Shown piece by piece: positions 28,842 to 38,031 of a DNA stretch of 64,000 nt. This DNA comes from Rheinheimera sp. SA_1. Lineage in GTDB: Bacteria > Pseudomonadota > Gammaproteobacteria > Enterobacterales > Alteromonadaceae. Positions within the stretch are counted from its first letter, which is position 1. The number at the start of each line of letters is the position of its first letter. A program made the translations under genes and the position numbers. The notes beneath the pieces are model-generated. The model did no database searches. It worked only from the letters and a program-made list of their open reading frames with translations, and was not told where the DNA came from. Location: contig NZ_LXWK01000015.1 in NCBI RefSeq assembly GCF_001669775.1, positions 496,001 to 560,000 of the forward strand, in the 5' to 3' direction.

Positions 28842-30261
28842 AGGTCTCTTCCGTTCGAGTAAGCCCATCCTGATACCACTGATGACCCGAACTATTGTGT
28901 GCCATGCGCAGTTGTTCTGCCTGAGCTACCATCGTTGCTGCTTCGGCAATATCGATGTCCTCAGGTACACGTTGACCATTCGTCAAATAACTGACGGGTA
29001 AAGCATTTTGAATTGCTACATTAATGATTTCACCGAGACTTAAGCATTCATCAAGTTTGGTGAAAATACAACCCGCCAGAGAAATTCGTTTAAAGTGGTC
29101 AACTGTCTCTTGCATGACACGCGCTTGCGATGTCGCAGACAATACCAGATAACTTTTTATTTTGACACGCGAATTATGCACTAACGATGCGAGATTTTCA
29201 GCTAATCGGACGTCCCTTTGGCTCATTCCGGCGGTGTCGATCAAAATTAATTTACGTTGCTGAAGTTGGGTTAACAATAGCGCAAGTTCTTCATGATCGC
29301 GCGCTTGTTTTACCGGACAACCGATAATACGACCAAAAGTCGCTAATTGTTCAAAAGCGCCAATCCGAAAGGTATCGGTGGTAATTAATGCGACCTGATC
29401 CGCGCCATGGCGTTTAGCAAACTGTGCAGCCAGTTTTGCGACCGTTGTGGTCTTGCCAACACCTGTTGGCCCAACCAGCGCGATCACGCCGCCACGCCGC
29501 ATAATATCGTCATTGGTAGTGGTCAGCTGCCCAGCTAATAAATCCAGTGCACAACTCCAGGCATCGGTATCACTGATGTCTTCCGGCATAAAACAAGCGA
29601 GTTGATCAGCCATCGCTTCGGTCAGACCCAGTTGCCGCAATTGTTCTATCACCAGCGCCCGCACCGGCTCGCGTCTTGCGAGGTCTTGCCACATCAAGCC
29701 AGAGACCTGATGTTGCAGTAAATGTTTCATCGACAGCATTTCCTGCCGCATTGCGTCAAATTGTTGCTGCATCAGATTGGCTTGTTGCTTTTGAAAGCTC
29801 GAAAGCTCTTGTAAATTGATGCCCGCTGCGGCGGAATTCTGACGTTCTGGCGCTGTCGTGTTTAATTTTTGTCCAAACGGACGGATGGAGTCTTCAGGCG
29901 CGGCGGATTTAGCCGTCAAAGGTTTGACTGCAGCTTGCGGTGCCTCTGGCACAGATTTTTGTTGTTTAATCATTTGCCGGGCTAACAAGGCCCGCAACGA
30001 ATCGGCTGGTGGACTGCTGTCTTCGTCGTCATCACCCACCCGGATATCTAACCTTGAAGTTCGCACATTGCTGACAGCAGCTATTTCTGGTTCAGCCGCC
30101 TGCACCTTGGCTGGCGGGGCTTCCGGGTCAACTGCCGCGACGATTTCGACACCGCCGGCAACCTTTTTATTTGACAGAATAATGGCATCAGGGCCAAGAA
30201 ATTCTTTGACTTCGGTCAGCGCTGTGCGCATATCTTTTGCGACAAAACGTTTAATTTTCAT
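28834..30261 (-). CDS. flhF: Flagellar placement GTPase FlhF (SRP-type)
   Basis: Sets the polar site of flagellar assembly. The 475-residue protein has the N-terminal basic B domain (MKIKRFVAKDMRTALTEVKE), a long variable linker, and the NG GTPase domain with ALVGPTGVGKTTTVAKLAAQF (G1), TTDTFRIGAFEQL, DTAGMSQRD (G3) and TKLDECLSLGE (G4). An AGGAG ribosome binding site precedes the ATG. It lies ten bases after flhA and overlaps flhG by 8 bases. Confidence 0.96.
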   Translation of the reverse strand: MKIKRFVAKDMRTALTEVKEFLGPDAIILSNKKVAGGVEIVAAVDPEAPPAKVQAAEPEIAAVSNVRTSRLDIRVGDDDEDSSPPADSLRALLARQMIKQQKSVPEAPQAAVKPLTAKSAAPEDSIRPFGQKLNTTAPERQNSAAAGINLQELSSFQKQQANLMQQQFDAMRQEMLSMKHLLQHQVSGLMWQDLARREPVRALVIEQLRQLGLTEAMADQLACFMPEDISDTDAWSCALDLLAGQLTTTNDDIMRRGGVIALVGPTGVGKTTTVAKLAAQFAKRHGADQVALITTDTFRIGAFEQLATFGRIIGCPVKQARDHEELALLLTQLQQRKLILIDTAGMSQRDVRLAENLASLVHNSRVKIKSYLVLSATSQARVMQETVDHFKRISLAGCIFTKLDECLSLGEIINVAIQNALPVSYLTNGQRVPEDIDIAEAATMVAQAEQLRMAHNSSGHQWYQDGLTRTEETYA

Positions 30262-30271
30262 GCTTTAACTC

Positions 30272-32374
30272 CTAACTCGCCTGCCCTACCACACTGACGA
30301 TCCGAACCTGTTTATCGTCCGGAATTTCCTGATAGGACAAAACCCGCAGTCCTGGAATGGTGTACTTCACGAATCGTGCCATCACCGCGCGCAAAATGCC
30401 GGAAGTCAATAATACCGCCGGATCACCTGCCAGTTCCTGTTGCTGACTGGCCGAACGTAGTGAATCCTGAATCCGCTCGGCAAGACCTGGTTCGATGCCG
30501 GAACCATCGTTGCCGGCTGCCTGCATCGATTGATGCAGCATTTGTTCAAGCTCTGGTGCAAAGGTCATTACCGCTATTTCAGCAGCGGCCCCTGCCACTT
30601 CCTGCACAATCAGCCGGCGTAATGAAATACGGCACGCTGCGGTTAATACATCAATATCCTGGCTGCGCGCGCCGTAATCCACCAACGTCTGCACGATGGT
30701 GCGCATATCGCGGATCGGCACACCTTCATGCAATAAATTCTGCAGCACTTTCACCACCGCGGTCAGCGGCAATGTATCTGGCACCAGAGCTTCCACCAGC
30801 TTGGGTGATGCCTTGGCCAGCATATCCAGCAAGTTCTGCACTTCCTCGTGGCCGAGTAAACTGGCGGCGTTGTTGCTCAATATTTGACTCAGGTGAGTGG
30901 CAACGACAGTCGCTGCATCCACCACGGTATAACCCAGCGTCTGGGCATGTTCGCGCTGATTTTTGGCAATCCAAACCGCTTCCAGCCCGAACGCCGGATC
31001 TTTAGTGGCGACACCTTTGACCGTACCAAACACCTGACCTGGATTGATGGCCAGTTCATTGTCATGGCGCAGTTCAGAGCTACCGCTGGTCACGCCCATT
31101 AATGTCACCCGATAGGTGTTAGGTTCAAGATCCAAATTGTCACGGATATGTACTGCCGGGATCAAAAATCCCAGCTCTTGCGATAATTTTTTGCGCACGC
31201 CTTTAATGCGAGTCAACAGTTCACCGCCTTGCGATTTATCTACTAACGGAATAAGCCGGTAACCCACTTCCAGCCCGATAATGTCTACTGGCTGCACATC
31301 GTCCCAACCAATTTCTTTTTGCGGCTGCATTTCATTGCCGGGTACCAGCTCAGTTTTGCGGCTGACCAGTTCCGATTTTGGCGAGGTTTTTTGTTTGTGG
31401 ATGTAGTACGAAGCACCACCAACTACGGCAGCTAAACTCAGGAACGCCAGATGCGGCATTCCTGGCACTATCCCCATAATAAACAATAAGCTGGCAGCCA
31501 TGGTCAGGACTTTAGTATTCCCAAGCTGACCGGTCATCTGCTCGCCCATATCGGCATCTTTGTTCTGCCGGGTCACAATAATTGCAGTACCAATCGATAA
31601 TAATAAACCAGGGATCTGCGCCACTAAACCGTCACCGATGGTCAACAGCGTATAAATTTCCAATGAGTTACTGAATGTCAGGTCGTGCTGAATCATGCCA
31701 ATAAACAAACCGCCAATCAGGTTAATCGCCACGATCACCAAACCGGCCACCGCATCCCCTTTGACGAATTTAGTCGCACCGTCCATCGAACCATAAAAGT
31801 CGGCTTCTGCCGTCACTTCTTCACGGCGTTTACGCGCCTGATCCTGATCGATAAAACCGGAGTTTAAATCGGCATCAATCGCCATTTGTTTACCAGGCAT
31901 GGCGTCTAAGGTAAAACGTGCTGTTACTTCGGCAATCCGGCCAGCACCTTTGGTCACGACCACGAAGTTGATGATAATCAGGATTAAAAACACCACGATA
32001 CCGACAGCGAAATTACCGCCAATCACCACATGACCAAAAGATTCAATCACCGCTCCGGCGGCACCCGGGCCGTTGTGACCTTCTAACAACACCACCCTGG
32101 TACTGGCGACGTTCAGCGCCAGCCGTAAGATAGTTGCAATAAGAATAACGGATGGGAAAATTGCGAATTCAAGCGGTTTGTTGACATAAATGGTGACCAG
32201 TAACACCACCAGCGCCAAGGCGATATTAAAAGAAAACAGGATGTCCAGCAGGATCGGCGGCATGGGTAATACCACCATCGCCAGCGCAGCCATAATCAGC
32301 AGCGGCGTGCCAAAACCTTTTAAATGGATAAGATGTTTCCGATCAAACTGGTTGAAAACCTGGTTTAGCTGCAT
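30272..32374 (-). CDS. flhA: Flagellar type III export protein FlhA
   Basis: Core membrane component of the flagellar export gate, which accepts chaperone-substrate complexes through its cytoplasmic domain. The 700-residue protein has about eight membrane spans in the first 320 residues, including the invariant FHIPEP-type loop region (KGAGRIAEVTARFTLDAMPG KQMAID stretch), and a large C-terminal cytoplasmic domain from about 360 on. The gene follows a sigma-54 promoter in the 126-base gap after flhB, so it probably begins its own transcript that continues into flhF, flhG and fliA. Confidence 0.96.
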   Translation of the reverse strand: MQLNQVFNQFDRKHLIHLKGFGTPLLIMAALAMVVLPMPPILLDILFSFNIALALVVLLVTIYVNKPLEFAIFPSVILIATILRLALNVASTRVVLLEGHNGPGAAGAVIESFGHVVIGGNFAVGIVVFLILIIINFVVVTKGAGRIAEVTARFTLDAMPGKQMAIDADLNSGFIDQDQARKRREEVTAEADFYGSMDGATKFVKGDAVAGLVIVAINLIGGLFIGMIQHDLTFSNSLEIYTLLTIGDGLVAQIPGLLLSIGTAIIVTRQNKDADMGEQMTGQLGNTKVLTMAASLLFIMGIVPGMPHLAFLSLAAVVGGASYYIHKQKTSPKSELVSRKTELVPGNEMQPQKEIGWDDVQPVDIIGLEVGYRLIPLVDKSQGGELLTRIKGVRKKLSQELGFLIPAVHIRDNLDLEPNTYRVTLMGVTSGSSELRHDNELAINPGQVFGTVKGVATKDPAFGLEAVWIAKNQREHAQTLGYTVVDAATVVATHLSQILSNNAASLLGHEEVQNLLDMLAKASPKLVEALVPDTLPLTAVVKVLQNLLHEGVPIRDMRTIVQTLVDYGARSQDIDVLTAACRISLRRLIVQEVAGAAAEIAVMTFAPELEQMLHQSMQAAGNDGSGIEPGLAERIQDSLRSASQQQELAGDPAVLLTSGILRAVMARFVKYTIPGLRVLSYQEIPDDKQVRIVSVVGQAS

Positions 32375-32413
32375 AACGGATCCGATAGAAAATTGACGCT
32401 CGAAGCCTGTTAC

Positions 32414-32428
32414 GCAAAAACTGTTCCA
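32414..32428 (-). promoter_or_regulatory. Sigma-54 promoter of the flhA operon
   Basis: Minus-strand TGGAAC-N5-TTGC matches the RpoN consensus TGGCAC-N5-TTGC at all but one position and keeps the required GG-N10-GC spacing. The predicted start is about 32402, some 28 bases before the flhA ATG. In Vibrio the flhA operon is RpoN and FlrA dependent, which agrees. An imperfect GTCA-N7-TGAC lies upstream at 32486-32500. Confidence 0.75.
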
Positions 32429-32463
32429 TAAAGTCGGATATTGTCTGCGACCATTCGCGGATG

Positions 32464-32498
32464 TATAAAAAACCAGCGCACCGATGTCATAGACGCTG
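32464..32498 (-). terminator. Possible terminator or attenuator after flhB
   Basis: On the minus strand CAGCG and CGCTG (32494-32498 and 32474-32478) can pair across a 15-base loop and are followed by GTTTTTTAT. It begins just past the flhB stop and ends before the flhA sigma-54 promoter. The stem is short, so partial termination is more likely than a full stop. Confidence 0.35.
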
Positions 32499-32500
32499 AC

Positions 32501-33631
32501 TTAGTGACGGAACCCTTCTGGGATCGGCAGCTCTTTAGCCAGAGTTTTTGGTCGTGACGCTTTACCTTTACGGTAGGCTTTAAGCTGATACACATATGCC
32601 AACACCTGTGCGACAGCGGCAAACAACTGTTCCGGAATAGGATGATCCAGTTCGGTGGTGAAATAAATGGAACGGGCTAAGGCTGGTGATTCCACGATTG
32701 GCACTTTATTAGCATCGGCAATTTGGCGGATATACATCGCCATCTGATCAACACCTTTGGCGACCACCACCGGTGCTCTGAATTTGCCATGTTCATATTT
32801 TAAAGCCACCGCGTAATGCGTCGGGTTGGTGACGATCACATCGGCTGTCGGCACTGCTTCCATCATCCGGCGGCGCGACATCTGAATTTGCATGCGCCGA
32901 ATGCGGCCTTTGACTTCCGGGTTACCCTCAGAGTTTTTATATTCGTCTTCCACTTCCTGCTTGGTCATCATCATTTGTTTGTGATGATTCCAGGTCTGAT
33001 AAGGTGCATCGACGGCAGCGATAATCAGCATGCTGGAACACAAGCCAAAAAACATCCAACTCAGTAAATACACGGCGGCGGCAATATCTTCCGGCGAACT
33101 CATTAGCGACAACGCCATAATGTCATCAAAAAACACCACCAGCAGCACATATGCAACGCCGGCGACGATCACCACTTTTAGTGCACTTTTAAACAGCTCG
33201 ACCAGGGCTTGTAACCCAACCATCCGTTTGAGTCCGGCCCAAGGGTTTAGTTTACTTGGCCGAAAGCTGGCGCCATACCAGGTAAAGTTGTACCCACCAA
33301 GCAGAATGTTGCCAAGTACTCCGGCAACCGCAATCACCAGAAACAGTTTAAACAACGGGATCGACACTTCCGTCAGTGCTGCCCCCATGGCGGTAAACAT
33401 GGCATTCTCGTCAAAAATATCTTTGTAATTCAACGATAATAATCGTTTACAGACGGTCAGTGTGGTATTAGCGACTTCTTTACCGAAAATCAAAATCCCA
33501 ACGCTACTGCCAAGCAACACCAATGCTGTTGCCAGTTCTTTGGAACGGGCAATATTGCCTTTATTGGCAGCCTCCTCGAGCTTTTTACTCGTGGGGTCTT
33601 CGGTTTTTTCCATGTCACTGTCAGCAGCCAT
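32501..33631 (-). CDS. flhB: Flagellar export switch protein FlhB
   Basis: Membrane protein of the flagellar export apparatus that switches export from rod/hook to filament proteins. The 376-residue protein starts with the typical EKTEDPTSKKLEEAANKG, has four membrane spans, and near residue 270 carries the self-cleaving motif NPTH in VIVTNPTHYAVALKY. GGAGG stands eight bases before the ATG. It lies 15 bases after fliR at the end of the fliE-flhB run. Confidence 0.96.
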   Translation of the reverse strand: MAADSDMEKTEDPTSKKLEEAANKGNIARSKELATALVLLGSSVGILIFGKEVANTTLTVCKRLLSLNYKDIFDENAMFTAMGAALTEVSIPLFKLFLVIAVAGVLGNILLGGYNFTWYGASFRPSKLNPWAGLKRMVGLQALVELFKSALKVVIVAGVAYVLLVVFFDDIMALSLMSSPEDIAAAVYLLSWMFFGLCSSMLIIAAVDAPYQTWNHHKQMMMTKQEVEDEYKNSEGNPEVKGRIRRMQIQMSRRRMMEAVPTADVIVTNPTHYAVALKYEHGKFRAPVVVAKGVDQMAMYIRQIADANKVPIVESPALARSIYFTTELDHPIPEQLFAAVAQVLAYVYQLKAYRKGKASRPKTLAKELPIPEGFRH

Positions 33632-33646
33632 CCGGCATTCCTCCCG

Positions 33647-34420
33647 TTAGCAGCCAATCAGCTGACAGGTATACTCGATACCATGTTGCCAAAGCAGATT
33701 AAAGTGATAGGCAAAAGTGTCCATGGTCAGCCACATAATCAGCAAGCCTGCGATCATCGTCACCGGAAAACCAATGGAGAAAATATTCAGCTGTGGTGCG
33801 GCGCGGGTCATCACGCCAAAGGCTAGATTGACCAGTAACATCGCGGTGACAGGCGCTAATACAATGGCTAGCGAGGCCGAAAAAATCCATAGCCCAAATT
33901 CGGCGATGGTCCAATAATGCGATACGTCCCACCAGCCACCGTCAATCGGCAATGAGGTGAAACTGAACACCACCATCTGGAACATAATCAAATGACCATC
34001 AGCAACCCAGAATAACAAAGTCGCGAGAATTAAATAAAACTGACCAATCGAAGGTACGCTGACACCACTCGACGGATCCACCATCGACGCAAAAGCTAAA
34101 CCGGTCTGAGTCGCCAGAATTTGCCCGGCCTGAATAAAGGTATTGATAAACATCAGCGAAATAAAGCCAATCGCCATGCCGATGATCAACTGTTGCATCA
34201 CTTGAATGACGGTATTAAAGGACATCAGATTGACGTCTTTCACCGGCGGGATCACTGGCATAATGATCAGGGTAAACATCACCGCCAAACCCATTTTCAC
34301 CCGGATCGGCACGGTTTTCGCGCCAATACCAGCCATCAGACTGAACATGGCAGCAATGCGGGTCAGCGGCAACAAAAAGTCGGCAATGCCCTGCATCAGG
34401 ATCTGTAGCGGAAATTCCAC
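33647..34420 (-). CDS. fliR: Flagellar export protein FliR
   Basis: Export-gate membrane protein of 257 residues with about six hydrophobic spans; conserved parts include LPLTRIAAMFSLMAGIGAKTVPIRVKMG in its first 45 residues and FIQAGQILATQTGLAFASMVDP in the middle. The start is GTG (34418-34420), one base after the fliQ stop, so fliQ and fliR are coupled. It works with FliP and FliQ as the core of the gate. Confidence 0.94.
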   Translation of the reverse strand: MEFPLQILMQGIADFLLPLTRIAAMFSLMAGIGAKTVPIRVKMGLAVMFTLIIMPVIPPVKDVNLMSFNTVIQVMQQLIIGMAIGFISLMFINTFIQAGQILATQTGLAFASMVDPSSGVSVPSIGQFYLILATLLFWVADGHLIMFQMVVFSFTSLPIDGGWWDVSHYWTIAEFGLWIFSASLAIVLAPVTAMLLVNLAFGVMTRAAPQLNIFSIGFPVTMIAGLLIMWLTMDTFAYHFNLLWQHGIEYTCQLIGC

Positions 34421-34421
34421 C

Positions 34422-34691
34422 TTAGCTCACCACGGTCGGGATGCTCAGATACAAGCCGATGGTAAAGTCCATCAGCGTTGTCGTCATCCAGTGGCCACCG
34501 TACATCAGCGCCAGCAAGGTGACAATTAGACGTGGCAAAAAGCTTAAGGTTTGTTCGTTGATGGAGGTCGCTGCCTGGAAAATAGATACCACCAAGCCTA
34601 CCGCCAGCGACGGCAGAATAATGATGCTGACCATCAGGATCACCATATACAGCGCGTTGTTCAATACATCGACAAAGACTTCTGGTGTCAT
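34422..34691 (-). CDS. fliQ: Flagellar export protein FliQ
   Basis: Small export-gate protein of 89 residues with two membrane spans ([20 protein letters not shown] and [18 protein letters not shown]), starting [14 protein letters not shown] as in relatives. The ATG at 34689-34691 overlaps the fliP stop as ATGA; an upstream extension of the frame lies inside fliP and is not family-like. Confidence 0.95.
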   Translation of the reverse strand: MTPEVFVDVLNNALYMVILMVSIIILPSLAVGLVVSIFQAATSINEQTLSFLPRLIVTLLALMYGGHWMTTTLMDFTIGLYLSIPTVVS

Positions 34692-35431
34692 GTTCCCACT
34701 CCATAACTGGTCGCTAACGTGCCCATCACCAACAACCAACCGTCGACCAGTACAAACATCATCAGTTTAAATGGCAAGGCGACAATCATCGGCGACAACA
34801 TCATCATCCCCATGGCCATCAGCACGCTGGCGACGACCAGGTCGATAATTAAAAATGGGATAAAAATCATAAAACCAATCTGAAACGCGGTTTTCAGTTC
34901 GCTGGTAACAAAAGCCGGGATCACAATGGTAATGGGTAAATCTTTATGGTTCGCCACCGGCGGATGACCGGCGATTTCGGCGAAGGTATCTAAATCTTTG
35001 ATCCGGGTTTGCTGCAGCATAAAAGCCTTGATCGGAATAATCGCCGCATCCAATGCCTGAATGGAGGTGATATCTTCTTTCAGGTAAGGCTGAATGGCGC
35101 TGTCGTTAACCTGCTTAAACACCGGCGCCATGATAAAAAACGTCATGAAAATGGTGATACCAATCAACACCTGATTCGATGGGCTTTGCATCAGACCAAT
35201 GGCTTGACGCAAAATGGCCAGTACGATGATGATGCGGGTGAAACAGGTCATCATGATAATCATCGCTGGCAGGAAGCTCAGCGCGGTCATCATCGCCAGC
35301 ACTTGTAGCGTGACGCTGTATTCCTGACTGCCGTCAGGGTTGGTGGTAATTTGCAGGGCAGACATAGCGCCGTTATCGGCAAATACTGCCGGGCTTAGTA
35401 GCACCAGCAGTAACAAAAACAATCGGAGCAT
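34688..35431 (-). CDS. fliP: Flagellar export protein FliP
   Basis: Export-gate membrane protein of 247 residues. It begins with a cleavable signal sequence ([15 protein letters not shown]), as FliP does, followed by the conserved spans [43 protein letters not shown] and the C-terminal [20 protein letters not shown]. Five FliP with FliQ and FliR form the export channel. It lies nine bases after fliO. Confidence 0.96.
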   Translation of the reverse strand: MLRLFLLLLVLLSPAVFADNGAMSALQITTNPDGSQEYSVTLQVLAMMTALSFLPAMIIMMTCFTRIIIVLAILRQAIGLMQSPSNQVLIGITIFMTFFIMAPVFKQVNDSAIQPYLKEDITSIQALDAAIIPIKAFMLQQTRIKDLDTFAEIAGHPPVANHKDLPITIVIPAFVTSELKTAFQIGFMIFIPFLIIDLVVASVLMAMGMMMLSPMIVALPFKLMMFVLVDGWLLVMGTLATSYGVGT

Positions 35432-35440
35432 GACATCAGT

Positions 35441-35872
35441 CTATTTTTTCAGGAACGATTGTAACTGCGTATGAAAATCTGATGCCAACTTTTCTTCGAT
35501 GAGCGGAGTTTCGAGTTCAAACAGGAAATTTACGTTGTTGGCAGTGACGCCAATCACTCGCTGTTTTCCTTGCATTTCAATAACTAACAGTCGTTCTCTG
35601 GTACCAACATTTAAAGTAGCAACCACCTTAAAATGTTTTGAACCCGGCATCTTTAACTGCATTTTTTTGTAGAAAAACGCCAGCAACACCACCAGTCCGA
35701 TCACCAGCGCCAAGGAAATGACAATCTGGCCAACGCCTGGCATGGCCGCCGGATTTCTGGCAGTTTCTTTGGCAACCGCTGTTGCAGTTTCCTGCGCCAG
35801 AGCGCCAAAGCTAGCAAGCGCCAACAACAGCGCAGCTGTAAACGGGACATATTTGGCAACAAAACGCGGCAT
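35441..35872 (-). CDS. fliO: Flagellar protein FliO
   Basis: Assembly factor for the FliP ring. The 143-residue protein has an N-terminal signal-like segment (FTAALLLALASFGALAQ), a membrane span (IVISLALVIGLVVLLAFFY) and a cytoplasmic domain with the FliO-typical KVVATLNVGTRERLLVIEMQGKQ. It sits between fliN and fliP and overlaps the fliN stop by one base. Confidence 0.9.
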   Translation of the reverse strand: MPRFVAKYVPFTAALLLALASFGALAQETATAVAKETARNPAAMPGVGQIVISLALVIGLVVLLAFFYKKMQLKMPGSKHFKVVATLNVGTRERLLVIEMQGKQRVIGVTANNVNFLFELETPLIEEKLASDFHTQLQSFLKK

Positions 35873-36261
35873 TAACGTAACTTCTTAATCCGTTCAATCT
35901 GACTGATCACGTCAGTTAAACGAATACCAAATTTATCGTTCACCACCACCACTTCGCCGTGCGCAATCAAAGTACCGTTGACCAGTACGTCCAGCGGCTC
36001 ACCCGCGACCCGCTCCAGCTCTACCACCGAACCCTGGTTCAGTTGCAGTAGATTACGGATACTGATTTTCGCCCTGCCCACTTCCATCGAAATAGTCACC
36101 GGAATATCCAGAATGGTTTCCAGTTTGCGTTTTTCGTCGGCGGTGATGAGGCCTCGCTCTTCCTGCAGCTCTTCGAGTTCAACTGCCTGGGCTTCGTCGC
36201 CCCCTTCGGCTTCCGCCAGAGCCGCAGCCCATTCGTCCATCGTATCTTTATCGTCAGCCAT
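35872..36261 (-). CDS. fliN: Flagellar switch protein FliN
   Basis: C-ring protein that binds FliM and the export ATPase regulator FliH and helps switch rotation. From MADDKDTMDEWAAAL the protein is 129 residues; the conserved SpoA domain reads DIPVTISMEVGRAKISIRNLLQLNQGSVVELER and DVLVNGTLIAHGEVVVVNDKFGIRLTDV. Two ATGs are possible, at 36267 and 36261; the second fits the family start and the spacing from AGGAAAG. Confidence 0.96.
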   Translation of the reverse strand: MADDKDTMDEWAAALAEAEGGDEAQAVELEELQEERGLITADEKRKLETILDIPVTISMEVGRAKISIRNLLQLNQGSVVELERVAGEPLDVLVNGTLIAHGEVVVVNDKFGIRLTDVISQIERIKKLR

Positions 36262-37355
36262 TACCATCTTTCCTCTGCACGTTCAGTCAAAATTAAATCG
36301 GCTTCCAATTCACTGATATCTGCATCGCTATCCAGGCGGCGACCGCCTTTGGTAAAGACGTGCAGCTCAGATTTGACCGATTCAGGCCGTTTAATTTTCT
36401 CAATAATTTTCAGCGCAACATTGTCGCGGGATCGCCCCATTTTGGCGCGATAGGTTGGTAAGTCTTCGACCAGTACCGTGATATGCTCCGGAATTTCTAC
36501 CGGAATAATGTCGCCCGGCTGCATGTTCATCACTTGTTCCAGCGTCAGCTCCACATCCATCATCTTGGTGGTCAGATTGACTTTGACATCCATAATTTCG
36601 TCGCGCAGTGCTTTACTCCAGCGCAAGTCAGTGTCTTCTTTGTCGCTTTGCACGCCGGCATCCAGCAGTTCGCGGATCGGCTCCAGCATTGAATACGGTA
36701 AGGCTACGTGGAAATCACCACCACCACCGTCAAGCTCAATATGGAAAGAACTGATCACCACCACTTCGGTCGGGCTGACGATGTTAGCCATCGCCGGGTT
36801 CACTTCGGAATCGAGATATTCAAACGACACGTCCATCACCGGCGCCCAGGCTTCTTTGTAGTCTTCAAAAATCAGCTTGAGCAACATCTGAATAATTCGG
36901 CGTTCGGTCGGCGTAAATTCACGGCCTTCGATTTTGGCGTGATAACGGCCATCACCACCGAAGAAGTTATCCACCAGGATAAACACCAACCGCGCTTCCA
37001 TCGTAATCAGGCCCGTGCCTTTGAGTGGCCTGAAGCGCACCATATTTAAGCTGGTGGGTACAAACAGCGTGTGGACATATTCACCGAATTTAATCATTTG
37101 CACGCCGTTGATTGATACCTCAGCAGTGCGGCGCATCATATTAAATAAGCTGATGCGCATATGGCGGGCAAAACGTTCGTTGACCATTTCCAGAGTCGGC
37201 ATCCGGCCCCGGACGATACGGTCCTGCGAAGAAAAGTCGTATTCAAAAGCCGAGCGTCCGCCCGGTCCGGAACCGTCATCTACCTCTTCTTCTTCAACGT
37301 CATCAACACCATGAAGTAGCGCATCAATTTCGTCTTGTGACAGTAAATCAGTCAA
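36261..37355 (-). CDS. fliM: Flagellar switch protein FliM
   Basis: C-ring switch protein, 364 residues. The N-terminal LLSQDEIDALLHGV is the CheY-P binding peptide, followed by the middle domain (with FARHMRISLFNMMRRTAEVS and the GGDGRY loop) and a C-terminal SpoA-like domain. There is no ATG: TTG (37353-37355) gives the conserved start and has GAGGG eight bases before it. It links CheY from this cluster to FliG and FliN. Confidence 0.96.
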   Translation of the reverse strand: MTDLLSQDEIDALLHGVDDVEEEEVDDGSGPGGRSAFEYDFSSQDRIVRGRMPTLEMVNERFARHMRISLFNMMRRTAEVSINGVQMIKFGEYVHTLFVPTSLNMVRFRPLKGTGLITMEARLVFILVDNFFGGDGRYHAKIEGREFTPTERRIIQMLLKLIFEDYKEAWAPVMDVSFEYLDSEVNPAMANIVSPTEVVVISSFHIELDGGGGDFHVALPYSMLEPIRELLDAGVQSDKEDTDLRWSKALRDEIMDVKVNLTTKMMDVELTLEQVMNMQPGDIIPVEIPEHITVLVEDLPTYRAKMGRSRDNVALKIIEKIKRPESVKSELHVFTKGGRRLDSDADISELEADLILTERAEERW

Positions 37356-37385
37356 GTTGGTTACCCTCTTTCGGTCTCACCGGTA

Positions 37386-37937
37386 TTACTGCATGACAAA
37401 ACCGGTAAATAACACTTCTTCTACCACCATTGAACCGGCCACACCCACCAAAGCATCCTGCACGTCTTTTAATGCCAGTGCTTTTAACGTGTCTTTGCCA
37501 GCAGCAGTGACTAAATCGTCGGCATTGGCGGTGCTGAACGTTTTCAGCATGGTGCTCTCAATCAACGGAATATGTTGTTTCGCCAGTTCTTCGTTATTCT
37601 GGCCCCGCACCAACAGCTGCACTTTAATTTGTACTAGCCGATCGCGGGCGGCGCCGGGTACGTTAAAGACAAAAGGTCTTGGCATCGACACATATAAAGC
37701 CGTGCCCATCGAAGCTGCGCCAGCTTCACCAGTGGCCGCGCCTTCAGCTGCAGGCTCAGCTCCTGCGGCAGCTGCTTCGCCTTCAACTGCGGCTGCCGGT
37801 GGCGGTGCATCGGAACCGCTCATCATCAGATAGCCACCTACACCACCACCGAGCACGACTACCGCCGCAGCGATAATAATCATTTTTTTCTTTTTGCCAC
37901 CGCCATCAGCGATTTGCAGGTCTTTTTCAGCAGCCAT
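37386..37937 (-). CDS. fliL: Flagellar basal-body associated protein FliL
   Basis: Single-pass membrane protein that surrounds and supports the stator. The 183-residue protein has a basic cytoplasmic start with KKKKM, one membrane span (IIIAAAVVVLGGGVGGYLMM), an Ala/Glu/Pro-rich linker and the periplasmic FliL domain (MPRPFVFNVPGAARDRLVQIKVQLLVR). GGAG stands six bases before the ATG. The 94-base gap to fliK upstream shows no clear promoter. Confidence 0.94.
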   Translation of the reverse strand: MAAEKDLQIADGGGKKKKMIIIAAAVVVLGGGVGGYLMMSGSDAPPPAAAVEGEAAAAGAEPAAEGAATGEAGAASMGTALYVSMPRPFVFNVPGAARDRLVQIKVQLLVRGQNNEELAKQHIPLIESTMLKTFSTANADDLVTAAGKDTLKALALKDVQDALVGVAGSMVVEEVLFTGFVMQ

Positions 37938-38031
37938 AAGTACTCCGGTTCAATAGCATTTTTTCTATTATTTACCGCATATCAAACCAAAAGCAATCAA
38001 CCAGTCGCCAACAGCCAGATTTAACTGCAGA

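Noticed and set aside
30376-31005. Plus-strand open frame of about 209 codons opposite flhA
   Set aside because: Lies wholly inside the well-conserved flhA coding region and has no recognisable domain.
37938-38031. Sigma-54 promoter for fliL-fliM
   Set aside because: Several TGG triplets occur in the gap, but none has GC at the required distance.
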